Part shown: one piece after another, positions 1 through 10,984 of the stretch
Layout: each line of letters starts with the position of its first letter
How positions within the stretch are numbered: the stretch's first letter is position 1
Source: Polytrichum commune
Taxonomy: Eukaryota > Streptophyta > Polytrichopsida > Polytrichales > Polytrichaceae
Reading direction: 5' to 3'
DNA: 64,000 nt
Assembly (NCBI GenBank): GCA_950295325.1
Contig: OX485806.1
Span: 21,826,001 to 21,890,000, forward strand
Notes under the pieces: generated by a model
Told to the model about the DNA's origin: nothing
What the model saw: the letters and a program-made list of their open reading frames with translations, nothing else
Databases searched by the model: none
Program-made: the position numbers and the translations under genes

Positions 1-824
1 GGTCACTATGACCCCTTTCATTTCATGACAGTTTGGATAGTTGACCCCTATGTGCAAATGATTCCCAGTTGATTTGAAAAATTCGCATGACACTCAAACG
101 CGGCATATCCTAAGCATCCTACCGTTGCAGTTTTTAGTTGGACATGTGTTGGTGGGTGTAAATCCGTGTGGGAGGTGTGAAGTTGTGGCACCGCTACCTC
201 AAATTGCAAAGTTTCCCAAAAAAAATCAGTAGATAATGGTTTCAAGATTCATGAATTGATTTGAATAGGTATATTTGACGCTCTTTGGAATGAGGGCAAC
301 ATTTTGTCATTTGGAGATGATTTGGGTGGAGGTTCGATCAATAACTAACCCTAATTTAATTTCTAATCAACCAATGCCCCTCAAGACCACTATGGACATT
401 CTTATTTTAATCTCCTACATAATATATAGAACGTCAACATTTAAAGTTTGGACTGTGAGTAGTCACCTATAACTTGCAAACATCTATACAATTAGATTTG
501 TCAAAAAATAAAATAAAATATATATATATATATAATAAATAAAAACCTTTAGATCTTCAACTACAATTATTGAAATTAAGGTCACATAATCTGGGTAGTT
601 TTGAGGGAAATTGGGCGTGGGAACTTAGGGGTTAACCTCTATGATGACTAATAGCCCACCCACACTCACTAATGCCGGCCACCAGTAAACGATTCTTACT
701 ACCATTGGTTACATCCAGTGGCTCTCACTGGCCAAACCAACTCTACAACTAGCCCTTGGTAGTAGAAGCCATTCGCTAGTCGCCCACACCAGGAAGTGTG
801 GGCATGCTATAAGTATCAAAGGGT

Positions 825-1665
825 TAAGTTAGGTGTCGTCTTTTTAAGCAATTGAGCACATTGCCTTATATTAGATAGATTGCTTTGATAAGTTGTGTTG
901 GGTCTTGCTTGTAATTGACAAAGAATTTCATCAAATCTTAGTGTGTAGTTTTTGGACATTTTATGAATAACATATGATTTTGTTTTTTAAGTGTTGAAGA
1001 TACATGTCCCAAGTTCTAACCATGTTCATTTTAGACAAAAATCTATATGGGTGACTCTTGACGAATTCATGGCAACTCCTCTCACTATCATAAAAGAGTT
1101 GGTGGGTAGCTCAATGGTCACTTCCCCCATAACTCTTAACCTTGACGTTGGTTAACGTCCATGATGACTACAATGGTATTAAGTTAGGTGTTGTCATTTT
1201 GAGCACTTGAGCACATCATCTTATATTAGGTAGATTGCTTTCATTGGCGTGGGTATATTGCTTGTAATTGTGAGAGGGTTTCATCAAATCTTAGTGTGTA
1301 GTTTTTCGAAATTGTATGAATAACATATGATTTTTTAAAGTATCGAGTGTAGTGGCCATTAAGATACGTGTCCCAAATTCCAACAATGTCCATTTTACAC
1401 AACAATGTATATGGGTGACTATTGATGGGCTCTTTACAATTCATGGCAACTCCTCTCATTGTTACAAAAGAGTTGGTGGGTAGGTCAAAGGTCACTTCCC
1501 TTGTAACCCTTAACCTTAATGGTTAACCTCTATATGACTACATTGGTTTTAAGTTAGGTGTTGTCCTTTTAAGCACTTGAGCACATCATCTTATATTACG
1601 TAGACTGCTTTGATTTAGGTTGGGTCTTGCTTGTAGTTGGAAGAGGATTTCATGAAATCTTAGTG
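825..1665. repeat. Three diverged tandem copies of a ~355-bp repeat
   Basis: The phrase beginning AAGTTAGGTGTCGTC followed by TTTTAAGCA...TTGAGCACAT, and later AAATCTTAGTGTGTAG, recurs near 828, 1178 and 1550, so the period is about 350-370 bp. Parts of the same unit appear again near 43060-43210. This is non-coding repeated spacer with no domain-bearing frame. Confidence 0.7.
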
Positions 1666-2266
1666 TCTTGGGGGGGGTAGTCATTGGTTGGGGTAGCAAT
1701 ATACGTGCGAACAAATGATAGGGTATTTTAAAAACATGAGGGCTAAAAATTATAAATGGACTTAAGAGTAATATAGGGTATCAAAAATGGCATTGGACAT
1801 CTTTAAAGTACTATAGGGTATGGAATAATAGGTCATTTGGAATTATAAGTAATGCAAGCCATTTTTCTATTAACCCAAAGTAGAAATTTACATAATGATA
1901 GCATGTGAAAAAAAAAATTTTTGAAAGTAATACCCCCCTATAAAATAGTGGTTGTTCGCACCTATATCCTTAACTTTTTAACACACTGGCCCCCCCGAGC
2001 TTAGTGTGTAATATTTTGGACAAATTGTCTAATAATTTCTCCTCTTATTTCCAAAATAATGCTTCTCCCTTATGTCCAAAGATATTGTTTTTCCCTTGTG
2101 TTCCTTTGTACACATAAGGGAGAAACATTATTTTTCTCTCTACTGTATATTTGAAAAGGCTATTAAGAACTTTAAATTAAAGGTAGATGTGCAAAAGGAG
2201 TTAAAGAAAAACTTGACAACAAATGTATTAGTTTCATCCAATATTCATGTCTATATCCATTGTTAT

Positions 2267-2274
2267 CATACATG
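2267..2274. repeat. Candidate TSD, left copy (CATACATG)
   Basis: The octamer is repeated at 42615-42622 at the other edge of the nest. The right-hand copy lies in a context that aligns to the related empty locus near 44380. Its shortness makes coincidence possible. Confidence 0.45.
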
Positions 2275-2276
2275 AA

Positions 2277-2317
<41 letters not shown>

Positions 2318-2326
2318 AACCCTACT
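2277..2326 (+). other. 25S/28S rRNA-like segment at the 5' end of the R-type element
   Basis: About 50 bases match the conserved large-subunit rRNA stretch that contains GGGTTTAGACCGTCGTGAG and continues through GACAGGTTAGTTT to CCCTACT, with about one difference. The match stops abruptly after 2326, where genuine 25S would continue GATGA. It is not an rRNA gene; it is a fragment fused to a retrotransposon UTR. It was recognised from memory of plant 25S rRNA, without alignment. Confidence 0.8.
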
Positions 2327-2388
2327 CATTGATCCGCTGGTGGTCGTAGCACCCCCTCCCCTGTCTCCGCGGTCTAAACGTAACTCAC
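2280..2388 (+). ncRNA. Long imperfect hairpin pairing the rRNA-like leader with element sequence
   Basis: Three nested perfect stems can be drawn. GTGAG (2280-2284) pairs with CTCAC (2384-2388). GTTTAGACCG (2289-2298) pairs with CGGTCTAAAC (2370-2379). GAGACAGG (2303-2310) pairs with CCTGTCTC (2360-2367). The right arm reads as a degenerate antisense copy of the same 25S segment. Two smaller hairpins fit inside. A further stem, GGCCCC-TCCG-GGGGCC, follows at 2421-2436. The fold is nested, not the double pseudoknot of HDV-like R2 ribozymes, so ribozyme activity is only a hypothesis. Confidence 0.6.
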
Positions 2389-2436
2389 GCCTCAGAGTAC
2401 CCGAACCAATCCAAGTTCGAGGCCCCTCCGGGGGCC

Positions 2437-2967
2437 GATGAAATAAACAAAACACTTAGACCCCAAAGGAAGCAGAGACAGCCCCGCAGATCTCGCCGAA
2501 CCTAGACCCCAAGGGGAAAGGTCTTAACATGCTAGCATGGCCAAGGGAGGTGGAAGATTCAACCTCGAAACGAACAAGGATTATAGGCACCAAACCCACG
2601 CCATAGTTGAAGTTCGAAGGGAAAAGACCGGAAAAACAAGTCCCTATGGGACCCACATGCGGACCCCACCAAGAAGAGACCCACAAGTGGGACCCGCCGA
2701 AATGGACCCACCATGTGGACTCCATTTGAAAGGGACCCACCAAAAGACTCTATGCAGGTCCCACCGGAAGGGCCCACATGATGGACCCCACCACTTGCAG
2801 GCCCCACCGGGGGCCAATTAAGATTCGGTATAATGATAGTAGAAGACTGAATCATATGCTTGGGAAGCTTGAAATCAGATGGGGACAATTTTTCCACAAA
2901 GAGAAAAACCAAACAAGCTTGAATATAAATTCGGTATATAGGCTCGGTTCACAAATTTCACCGCTGG
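2437..2967 (+). other. 5' leader of the R-type element, GGACCC-rich
   Basis: This stretch lies between the structured 5' end and the RT frame. From about 2640 to 2815 it is rich in GGACCC/GGGACCC motifs. Open frames on both strands here are low-complexity products of that composition (Pro, Gly, His-rich) and have no recognisable domain, so they are not called as genes. Confidence 0.5.
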
Positions 2968-4535
2968 ATGTACGGAGGGGGAGCGAGCCGAGCCAACGTT
3001 GAAGCCACAACGGCGGAGTTGTACGAGTTCGCCCGCCCTAGCTTTACCGGCGAGGTAGTTGAGGCAAACCAGGTCTCACTGTTCCCGCGAGGGGATGAAT
3101 ACCTAAAGGCGTTATGGCAAAATGAGGAGGCGTCGGGGACCCCATTATATATCGAACCGGAGGAAAATGATGAACGGGATCCCGTCATAAAAAAATTATG
3201 GCACATCCTCCGCAAAGGGGACGGCAACAGAGGGCCCGGATATGATCAATTCACCTACCGCACCCTAAAGCAGTGCGACAAAATGCCACTAATAACGTGG
3301 CTCATTCACACATTCAAGGTGCAAACTAAGCTGGGCATCATCTACCCAACTTACAAACTTGGGTTCGTATCATATATACCCAAGCCGGGGCCCCCAACAC
3401 ACAAATCCCGAACTTGAGACCGGTAACCCTGTTACCGGTCTTTTTCAAGATCTTAAGTAAATACATCACCTTTGTAACTTACAACATGATGCGAGAAACG
3501 ATAAGGGGAGCATACTATCACACGCCGTTCACCTTTCAAATGGGGGTGAACCCGGGGGTGGCGGGCTGCCAATATGCAAATCTCAAACTAATGGTAGTCT
3601 TAGAAGATAGTCGGCACAAGAAGAAGCCTCTATACTGCCTATTTACCGACTTCAAGGGGGCCTTCACGTCCCTTCCACTCGGCTTGATAGTATAGACCAT
3701 AGACCTATTGCCGATATGCCCAACACTACGCAGAATGTGGAAGGAAATGACTCTCGGCAACCAGGTGAGACTTATAGTCAACGGGGAAGCATCGGAATTG
3801 ATTACGATAACCCGGGGTGTGGCCCAAAGTAACACGATAAGTCCGTTCACCTTCGCGGTCGTGAAGGAAACGGTGACGAAATGGATTGCGCAGGAGTGCC
3901 ATGGATACTCTATTGCAGGAATCGAAATCAATGGCATAGATTATATGGACGATGAGGTACGCATCGCCGATACCGAAGAGGACATTCGCAAAATAGCCAC
4001 GATTCAGAGTAAATTCACCGAATAGGCCGGCATGCGGTTCGGGATATACAAATGCGCCTATTGGGGTAGGGAATTTATACGCGGAAAAGGGGACGACGTC
4101 GAGCTCGAGGATTTCACCCTATGCGGCGAGGTAATCCCGCAACTAGAAGGTTACGAAGCCTTCAAATACCTAGGAGAGCACAAAGCCCCCGCATCGGCAA
4201 AAACGAACCAAAAGCCCTTGCTACCTCGCGGTCCGAATGAAGAAAAGTGCGAGACGCACGAAGGCAAACGCACTCTCGCTAAGTTCAAAACGCAAGTAGC
4301 CCAGTTAGATACCCCCCAGATCCAAAAGCTACACTACGCGGGGAAACTTGATTTCTTATTACAGGCGGTGCGACCTTTGATAGAAATATTGTGTCTAATG
4401 AATCCGTCACCGAATTACATCTTGGATGAGGTCACGAGGATACAATACGGTGCAGCAAGAAGTATACTAGGGTGGCCGGCACGTAGAGGCGGCAAGAGGC
4501 AACTCGAAATGAGCACCGATTTAGAGCTCTTATGA
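2968..4535 (+). pseudogene. Reverse transcriptase of the R-type non-LTR element (lightly damaged)
   Basis: RT motifs appear in order: GPGYDQFTY, then IPKPG, LRPVTLLPVFFKILSK, FTDFKGAFTSLP, TRGVAQSNTISPF, the catalytic IDYMDDEV (about 3938-3960), FGIYKCAYWG and AFKYLG, then a thumb-like segment ending near 4530. There is one frameshift in the G/C run near 3390-3405 and two in-frame TAG codons (3693-3695 and 4023-4025); otherwise the frame is open. The catalytic box reads YMDD, where most non-LTR elements have FADD or YADD. No N-terminal zinc fingers are visible. The CAYW box and the RLE-type fragment at 41.5 kb favour an R2/NeSL/Utopia-like affiliation over L1. The few lesions suggest fairly recent loss of function. 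Confidence 0.75.
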
Positions 4536-5778
4536 GTGTTCTACTCTCTTCCTTCTCATTTGGCAAGAATGCTTCATTTATCTATTTTGTTCTTTTTTCT
4601 TGTTGATTCTTGACATTTAACGCGCAAGGAAGGGCGTGAGGACAAGGAGTGATGAAGTTGTGAAGTTCCGGAGAGAGAACACCACGGAGTTGCGGCGCAA
4701 CAAGATGAAGAATGTTTGTTTTGAAGGCACATCAAGGTGAATTGTGGTGATGAATTATTGAATTGTCTACGACATTCCTTGTTGTTTTTTCCGCTTGCAA
4801 GCTTGGATTTGTATCATTGAGCTTATGAAGAGCATTTTTTATTCCATTTCAAGTTCGCTTTCATTCAAAATTAAAAATAAAAATAAAAAAGAGGAGAAGG
4901 AGAGGCTCCGACTCTGAAAGTCGGAGCTTCTAGCTGGTTCCGGAGCTCTCAGCTTCTGGCTTTGGGGGCACGCGTCGGCCGTTCGCGGCACACGGCGGCG
5001 GCGGCGGCCGGGCCCGCAGCTCCCTTCCCTCCTCCATTTTTCCCCCTTCTCGGGCTCTTTCCCCGCTCCTTCCCCCACTGACCTTCTTCTCCCTACCTTT
5101 CCCTACTACCTACCTCCCCCTAACTTCCCCCCTTACTGCCTAACCCCTACCCCTACCCCAGCTACCTCCTACCCGGCTACCTACCCCCCCCCTTACTACC
5201 TACCTGCCCCTACCTTCTCCTACTGCCTACCCTACCCGGTTCCCTAACCGGCTTCATAAATTTGTGAAGATACATTTGAGGGGTCCTTATTTTTTTATTT
5301 TTTTTATTTGTGTTTTTAGTTATATTTTTAAATACAACAAAAATGAAATAAAATAAGATAAAAATAAGTGGCTTTATGAAGACAACTTTGGCATAATTTT
5401 TGCCAAACGAGGGAGTTTGGGGCTTTAGGACAACAAAACAACGTCCTAATCTCAAGAACAAGTCGACTAGTTTTTGGGATCAAAAACATTAGCTTGTTGG
5501 AAAGGGTGGAACATTGCGGGAGAGGTTCGCAGGAGCATCCGGCAACACGCGAAGGACGTGGGATCTCGGCGAATTTGCGGTTAGCTTCTTTTTCTTCCGC
5601 AACGACTTGATAGAGGTGCTTGGCATAAGTGGGGATTTTCCATTTTCTTATGTTTATAAGGAAAATAAGGACGTTGTGATTTATTTGGGGATAGGTGTAG
5701 GATATACTTTGGGTTAGGTTTATTAGTTTGTTGAGGAATTGTTGTTGGAATTATTTGGGGATAGGTTTATTAGATTGT

Positions 5779-7462
5779 TGTGAGCCCAAAATGGTGCCCA
5801 TATGTGGTGATTAACTCTTGAAAACCAATTTTAGTTTGACTTTGAGGTGTTATGATTATTCACAAAACATAAAAAGAGTGAAGTGTGGTTTGGATTTAAG
5901 TTTAGGCTTTAGAATGTGTTGTGTGATTATTTCAAGGTTGAATTCAATAAGAGTATGCCTTGATATTGTGAGTAGGGGGTAAGGTGAAGCAAGGTGAGCT
6001 CCGCGGGTTAAATGCCCACTTTTGGATCCACCTTGATAGTTTAGGAAGAAGGAAGCTTGGTGGAAGGGGATTAGTCCCTACTTTGGAGGAGAGGGTTAAA
6101 GGATTGTGATTGGAGGTGCTAATCCTCTCACCCTATCCTCACCTCTCTCTCCCTCTCTCCCTCTCTCCCTCTTTGCTACTTAAGGTGTTTTTTCTCTCAT
6201 TTGCCTCTCTCTCCATCAAGCGCTCTCAAGGGAGCAAGCTCTAAAGAGCTTGAGCCACGTGTGTGTGACATTAGTTTTTAGTGAAGTCAATTAGTTGAGC
6301 TCTCTCTCTCAAGGCCTCCCAAGTGAGGGAGCTCTAGAGCTTAAGTTTGCATGTAGTGATTAGGTGGTAGTTAGTTAAAGTGGTGTGTTAGATTAGCTCA
6401 TAACTTAGAAGCAAAAGAAAGAAAAGAAAAGAAGAATTTAGAAGACCTTGTTTAGTGGATGAGAGGGGTTGTATTAAGGGCAGCCAAGACTATAAGGTTA
6501 AGGAGTTGACTGCTGGAAGGTACTTCGGCTGGGGCCTAAAGCTAAGCAGCTGACTGCTGGAAGGTACTTCGGCTGGGGCCTAAAGCTAAGCAGCTGACTG
6601 CTGGAATGTAATTCGGCTGGGCTTAAAGCTAAGCAGCTGACTGCTGGAAGGTACTTCGGCTGGGCTTAAAGCTAAGCAGCTGACTGCTGGAATGTAATTT
6701 GGCTGGGGCCTAAGGTTAAGGAGCGACTGCTGGAAGGTACTTCGGCTGGGCCTAAGGTTAAGAAGCTGACTGCTGGAAGGGACTTTGGCTGGGCTTAAAG
6801 CTAAGCAGCTGACTGCTGGAATGTAATTCGGCTGGGGCCTAAGGTTAAAGAGCGGACTGCTGGAAGGTACTTCGGCTGGGCTTGAAGCTAAGCAGCTCAG
6901 CTGCTGGAATGTAATTCGGCTGGGCTTAAGTTAGTTCGTTAGATCTAATAAGTTAGGCTACTAGGGGGGTTGTAGTTAGGATAATCCCTTTTGGGATTGC
7001 TAGACCATACTAGATTCTTGCATGCCATCTTGGTTTTTAGGTAGAGTTGGATTTATTAGGAAAGTAGAAGTGTGTGGGACTTTTAAAATGTGTTGAGGGT
7101 TACCCATTGAGGCAAATGTTTTTAAACACTCGTACTTTTTGGTTGGAATATATTACATGCACAATTAATGGAGACTGTGGAGGATCCTAGCAAGGACAAG
7201 ATAAAGGAAGTAAAAATCAAGAAGTCTAGAGGGATCTCTTTAAGGGCATGTGTGGCCAAGGCCGCGGGTTGGACCCTTGAGAAATCGAATTCCACTACGA
7301 GCAACGATGCTCACAATAATAAAGCAAGTGAGTTAAAATGAAGTTAGTGCCTTGGACATGAGAGCCATATAGCAATTCACGTTAGGGTATTAGGAATTGA
7401 GTGTGATTTTCAAAGCCATCACCCGGACTAGGACGCCTAAGGGTGGTGGGTTTGGCCTCACA
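5779..7462 (+). mobile_element. Solo LTR, family A copy 1 (1684 bp)
   Basis: It begins TGTGAGCCCAAAATGG and ends GGTTTGGCCTCACA, giving TG...CA ends, and is flanked by a perfect 5-bp TSD, ATTGT (5774-5778 and 7463-7467). Two further copies (31262-33072, 33859-39958) and the LTR of the gag element (37128-38603) are the same family. No internal region or second LTR is attached, so it is a recombination-derived solo LTR. It contains a CT-rich tract (about 6140-6200) and a minisatellite (about 6498-6930). Confidence 0.88.
6498..6930 (+). repeat. Minisatellite within LTR family A copy 1 (~43-bp unit)
   Basis: About ten copies of a unit reading GCAGCTGACTGCTGGAA, then GGTACTTCGGCTGGG, then CCTAAAGCTAA, with point and length variants. 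The other LTRs of the family have arrays at the equivalent place with different units, so the expansion is specific to each copy. Confidence 0.85.
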
Positions 7463-8177
7463 ATTGTTGTTGGAATTATATGGGAATAGGTTTATTAGAT
7501 TGTTGTTGGAATTTATTTGGGGATAGGTTTATTAAATTGTTGTTGGAATTTATTTGGGGATAGGTTTAATAGATTGTTGAGGAATTGCTTAGAGGTAAAG
7601 CAAATTGGCATATAGAATCCACATTCGACTTAACAAGATAATTGTTAAGAGCGAATTGTGTTGAGAAACACAGATTCCAGGGACTTAAGGGAGGAGAGGA
7701 TTTTATATTGTAGACTAGATGAGCGATGTGCTTATCCAATTTCTTTTCTTAAGCAACAGGGGCTCTTCATTTTGACCACCAATTGCAGGCGGGTGCCGGT
7801 TGGTCGCGGTCGCTTTCAATTTTTGTTTAAGTGTTGTTTTGGGAAAGAGGATCCAGTGCGGTTATTGCATTGTTTCTTGTATTTTGTTGTGGTACCTTCC
7901 CCCGTGGCGTGCTGTTGTGTTGGAGTCTTCCAACATTAACCTATTTTGTGTTGTTCTAGTTTGTGATAGGGTATTGTGGGGGTGAGGTCGGAGTAATGAC
8001 CGACGAGACCCTTGTGTGTGTACCAAGTGGGCGGTGCTTATATTACTTTATGGTGAGGCTGGATTGATGACCAGCAGACCATAAGATTTGGTGGTGGTTG
8101 CAGATGCAGGTTGCCTTTACCTTAATACCACATTAGTTTAGGTTGTTGGCTCCAGTGACCAAATCCATTGCGGGTTT

Positions 8178-10200
8178 ATGGTTACAACTTGGAGCCAACA
8201 TTATCGTTCTCCGTCTTCGGCATCATCGCAAGGTCGATCTTCGGACCTTTTGGATAGTGAACCTGTGGTAGCACCCGACGAGGCTTTTCAGCCTACTTCG
8301 GCGTGGGGGACTGCCACTCGGTCTCACCTCCTTTGGATGAGATCCTTTGACGATATGGAGGAGGAGACGCGAGGCGACATCTGAGACCGATGTCTGGTCA
8401 AGCGGGGACCATTTCCCTGCAAGATTGGAAAATTCGGTTCAGAACATGGATGAGGGAGAAGCGTCAACGCAACACCAATTTCAACGATTGATATGCGTTC
8501 GAGTTTCTGCCACAGCATTTGGAGCACGAAGCTCTTCAGACCTATGAGCAATGGACAGATGCTCATTGGATGGAGCTGCGCCAGGTGGAGCGGTACTGGG
8601 GGACTCGGGTTGAGTTGGTGTCCGCATTGAAAGAAGGCGCAACTTCCAGTTTGATGGCCGTTCCAGAGGTTAAATCAGAGGTACCGGAAGGAGGTTATGT
8701 GGTGGATGTGGAGGGAGCTCCTCATGGTGAGCCGAGGGCTACGGGTCCTACTCCCGTCGCGGCCAGTACTTCGAGCCTCATTCTTCCGCTGTCACGTTAT
8801 GCCCAGGCTACCCAGGCGGCATTAGCTTCTTTAGGAGCTCCGCCAAATTTTGATCCTCTGCATGAATTCCAATTCCATTTGGAGGAGGAATATGAAGGCT
8901 TCCGCCGCGATAAAATGCAGCGTATCCAGGACTTTCGACGGGAGAAAGATGACACACCTCGTACCATATACACGAGGTTGGCGAGATTTGCTAGGGAATC
9001 TGGAGGTGTTTTCGCCAAGAGCCAGTTGGTAAAGGTGCTTTTGTCAAAGATTGACAAACGCCTCATTGACTTAGCTTTGCCCAGGATCATCATGGATCAT
9101 GGTGGCCGAGCGATACTTGCGAAAGCTTTCGCAATTGTTGAGCAGTGTGATCGTGCCTTGTGTCAGCACAACGCCACTGACATGGTGTCCATGCTAGTGG
9201 ATTCTAGCAAATCCCGGAAGGTTCCGGTTGCGGCTGCGGGATTGGCGGAGGCAGAGGTGGACAAGACCATGTATTGTTGGTCTTGTGGGCAGGCCGGCCA
9301 CGCTAAGAAGGACTGTCCTTCGAAGCAAAAGCCAGCCCAGACCGTAGGTAATCTGAAGTGGAAACCATTTGTTCCTGCTAAAGATTCGACGAAGGGCACG
9401 GGTAAACAATTACCCAAGCAGTTGAAGTGTTTGCATTGTGGGCAGAACAATCACGCGGTGGAGAACTGCTTTGCTCTCCATCCTGAGAAACGTCCTTCTT
9501 CCGATCAGGAGAAGACGTTGGAGGTGAAGATTGGAGCCATGGAGGAGAGGTTCAAAAGCTTGGCGTCATCCGGCCAAATTTTGGCCTCACCGTCTTCCTC
9601 TGGAGCTCAGGCTAGTTCTTCTACTCCGGATTATTATATGTTCGGAGCCTCGGGCGAGGTGGTGAGTTCCGCGGCGGTGACACATGCTCAAACTGTATCA
9701 CGAGGCACGCCTCCGACCACAGGGGAGTCTGTGGACAACTTACGCGCTCGAAACAATGGTCATGCGGATCTGATTGGCCAGGCACGTCTTCCATTGTCTT
9801 TTGGATTGGATGACGCTGTCCAATCTATCAGTGATTGTAATCCGACCTTGGAGGCTTCGAATCCGGAGACCGACGTGGTCCACACTTTGGCATCCAAAGT
9901 GTTGCACACCCCTTTGTTCACAGCGATGGAGTGGTCTTCATCGGAAGTTCAACCTGCTAAGGTTTTTCACCTAGCAGGTAGGATTTTGGAGGGAAAGGCA
10001 TCCCCATCTTCTTTGACTGTGGCTCAAGCCACCGCGGACCTTCCTACCACGGAGGATCCGGAGGAAGCGGCCAAACGGCGAGCGAGGCTTGCGACTGAGG
10101 CCATTGCGTCTTTTGACACACACACCTCAGATGGCCAAGAGCCCACCTCATCTTATGATTCACCAGCCTCCGCAAGTGCAGCTTATCTTTCAGATGTAGC
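8178..10200 (+). pseudogene. Gag of the gypsy-DNMT element (two CCHC knuckles, damaged N-terminus)
   Basis: Gag packages element RNA. The likely start is ATG at 8178. The frame shifts near 8360 and meets a TGA near 8489 (a Trp position by context), after which an unbroken frame runs on from about 8519. The capsid-like region is followed by two zinc knuckles of form C-x2-C-x4-H-x4-C at about 9275-9316 (CWSCGQAGHAKKDC) and 9428-9469 (CLHCGQNNHAVENC). Having two knuckles is unusual for plant gypsy elements. A Ser/Ala-rich linker follows and leads in the same frame into the protease. Confidence 0.8.
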
Positions 10201-10760
10201 TGTTCGACCTGCTCGCGAGCGTCAAGGCATTCGACTTGGCGTTGTACGGATGGTGAATGATTCCGGCATTTTGATGGTCGGTCGGACTGGGGGCAACCCT
10301 ATTCGCGTTGCTCCCCAGTGTATGATGATGGATTCTGGAGCACAACCTGTTATGATCGGCAAAAAGCTTGCGCAGGAATTGCGATTGACGGCCGACGACT
10401 TGGCTCCTTGCCCATTTACCATCGTCACCTCTATTGGCCACGTGGAGCGGGCCACCGGTTATACTCGGGAGCCATTACAGCTTAGTTTCCGAGTGAAGCC
10501 TGGAGATTCACCCGCACCTCTTCTTCTTAGGTGTGCGGTGACGGATGCAACCAACTATGACATTTTAGTTGGTCAACAAGCACTTTACCCCCTTGGTTTT
10601 GGGTTGGACAATTGGACTGAGGAGGCTTGGATCCGCCCGGGTTGGTCGGCTGGAGACGGCCGTAGGGAACTCATTCCTGTGGCATTCGCAGCGGCCGCCA
10701 CCATCGCACCATTATCCATGGTTTTTGGATGCAATGCTATGGTGGATACATTTCGTCATG
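10200..10760 (+). CDS. Retroviral-type aspartic protease domain of the gypsy-DNMT polyprotein
   Basis: The catalytic signature DSGA lies at 10331-10342 within MMMDSGAQPVMIG. About 80 residues on, a hydrophobic stretch ending DILVGQQALYPLGF resembles the end of a retropepsin fold. The domain is in the same open frame as gag and the start of the methyltransferase (one frame from about 8519 to 11470). It would process the polyprotein. The frame here is intact, although the element as a whole is not. Confidence 0.75.
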
Positions 10761-10984
10761 GATCCGCATTATTGGAGGAGTCATTGGCATTCATGGAGAG
10801 TGTTGAAGACCCACGAGAGATGACACCTAGACATACCTTGGTACGCCATCCTAAGGACCCTCTACCTCCGTGGCGTGATTCCTCCGGCTTGTTCCAACGG
10901 TGTGAAAACATTGTCATCTCTCTCAATTCTACCACACCAGTCATATCGGATAGTCTATCCACATTGGCACGTCCCATTTTGTGG

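Larger units (their letters stand above)
1..2274. other. AT-rich repeat-derived spacer, left of the transposon nest
   Basis: No credible gene is seen. The stretch holds short AT runs (about 518-535), three diverged copies of a repeat of about 355 bp (listed separately), and from about 2060 a segment that also occurs at 44220-44400. The open frames here are short and lack recognisable domains. The last bases form the left flank of the nested insertion. Confidence 0.7.
4536..8177 (+). other. 5' LTR/leader region of the gypsy element, interrupted by a solo LTR
   Basis: No protein-coding gene is seen. Contents are a CGG-rich patch (about 4990-5015), a strongly pyrimidine-biased stretch with CCCTACC-type motifs (about 5085-5245), and a short tandem repeat of about 43 bp containing ATTTGGGGATAGGTTTATTA at about 5735-5778, which resumes at 7463-7585. 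The interruption is the solo LTR at 5779-7462. The rest, up to the gag start, is unassigned leader. LTR boundaries were not resolvable. Confidence 0.55.

Noticed and set aside
2277-2326. A genuine 25S rRNA gene
   Set aside because: Only about 50 bases match and the neighbours are retrotransposon sequence, so it is a captured fragment.
2280-2450. HDV-like self-cleaving ribozyme of the R2 type
   Set aside because: The pairing found is nested. I could not place the double pseudoknot with the catalytic C, so it is kept only as an untested structured RNA.
2456-2912. Overlapping Pro/Gly/His-rich frames on both strands
   Set aside because: They arise from the GGACCC-rich composition and have no domain.
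5085-5245. Interstitial telomere-like CCCTAAC repeats
   Set aside because: The units are irregular (CCCTACC, CCTACT, CCCTAAC) and read as a pyrimidine-biased LTR tract.
6498-6930. CRISPR-like arrays (also at 31800, 37660, 38995)
   Set aside because: This is a plant nuclear sequence with contiguous minisatellites and no unique spacers or cas genes.
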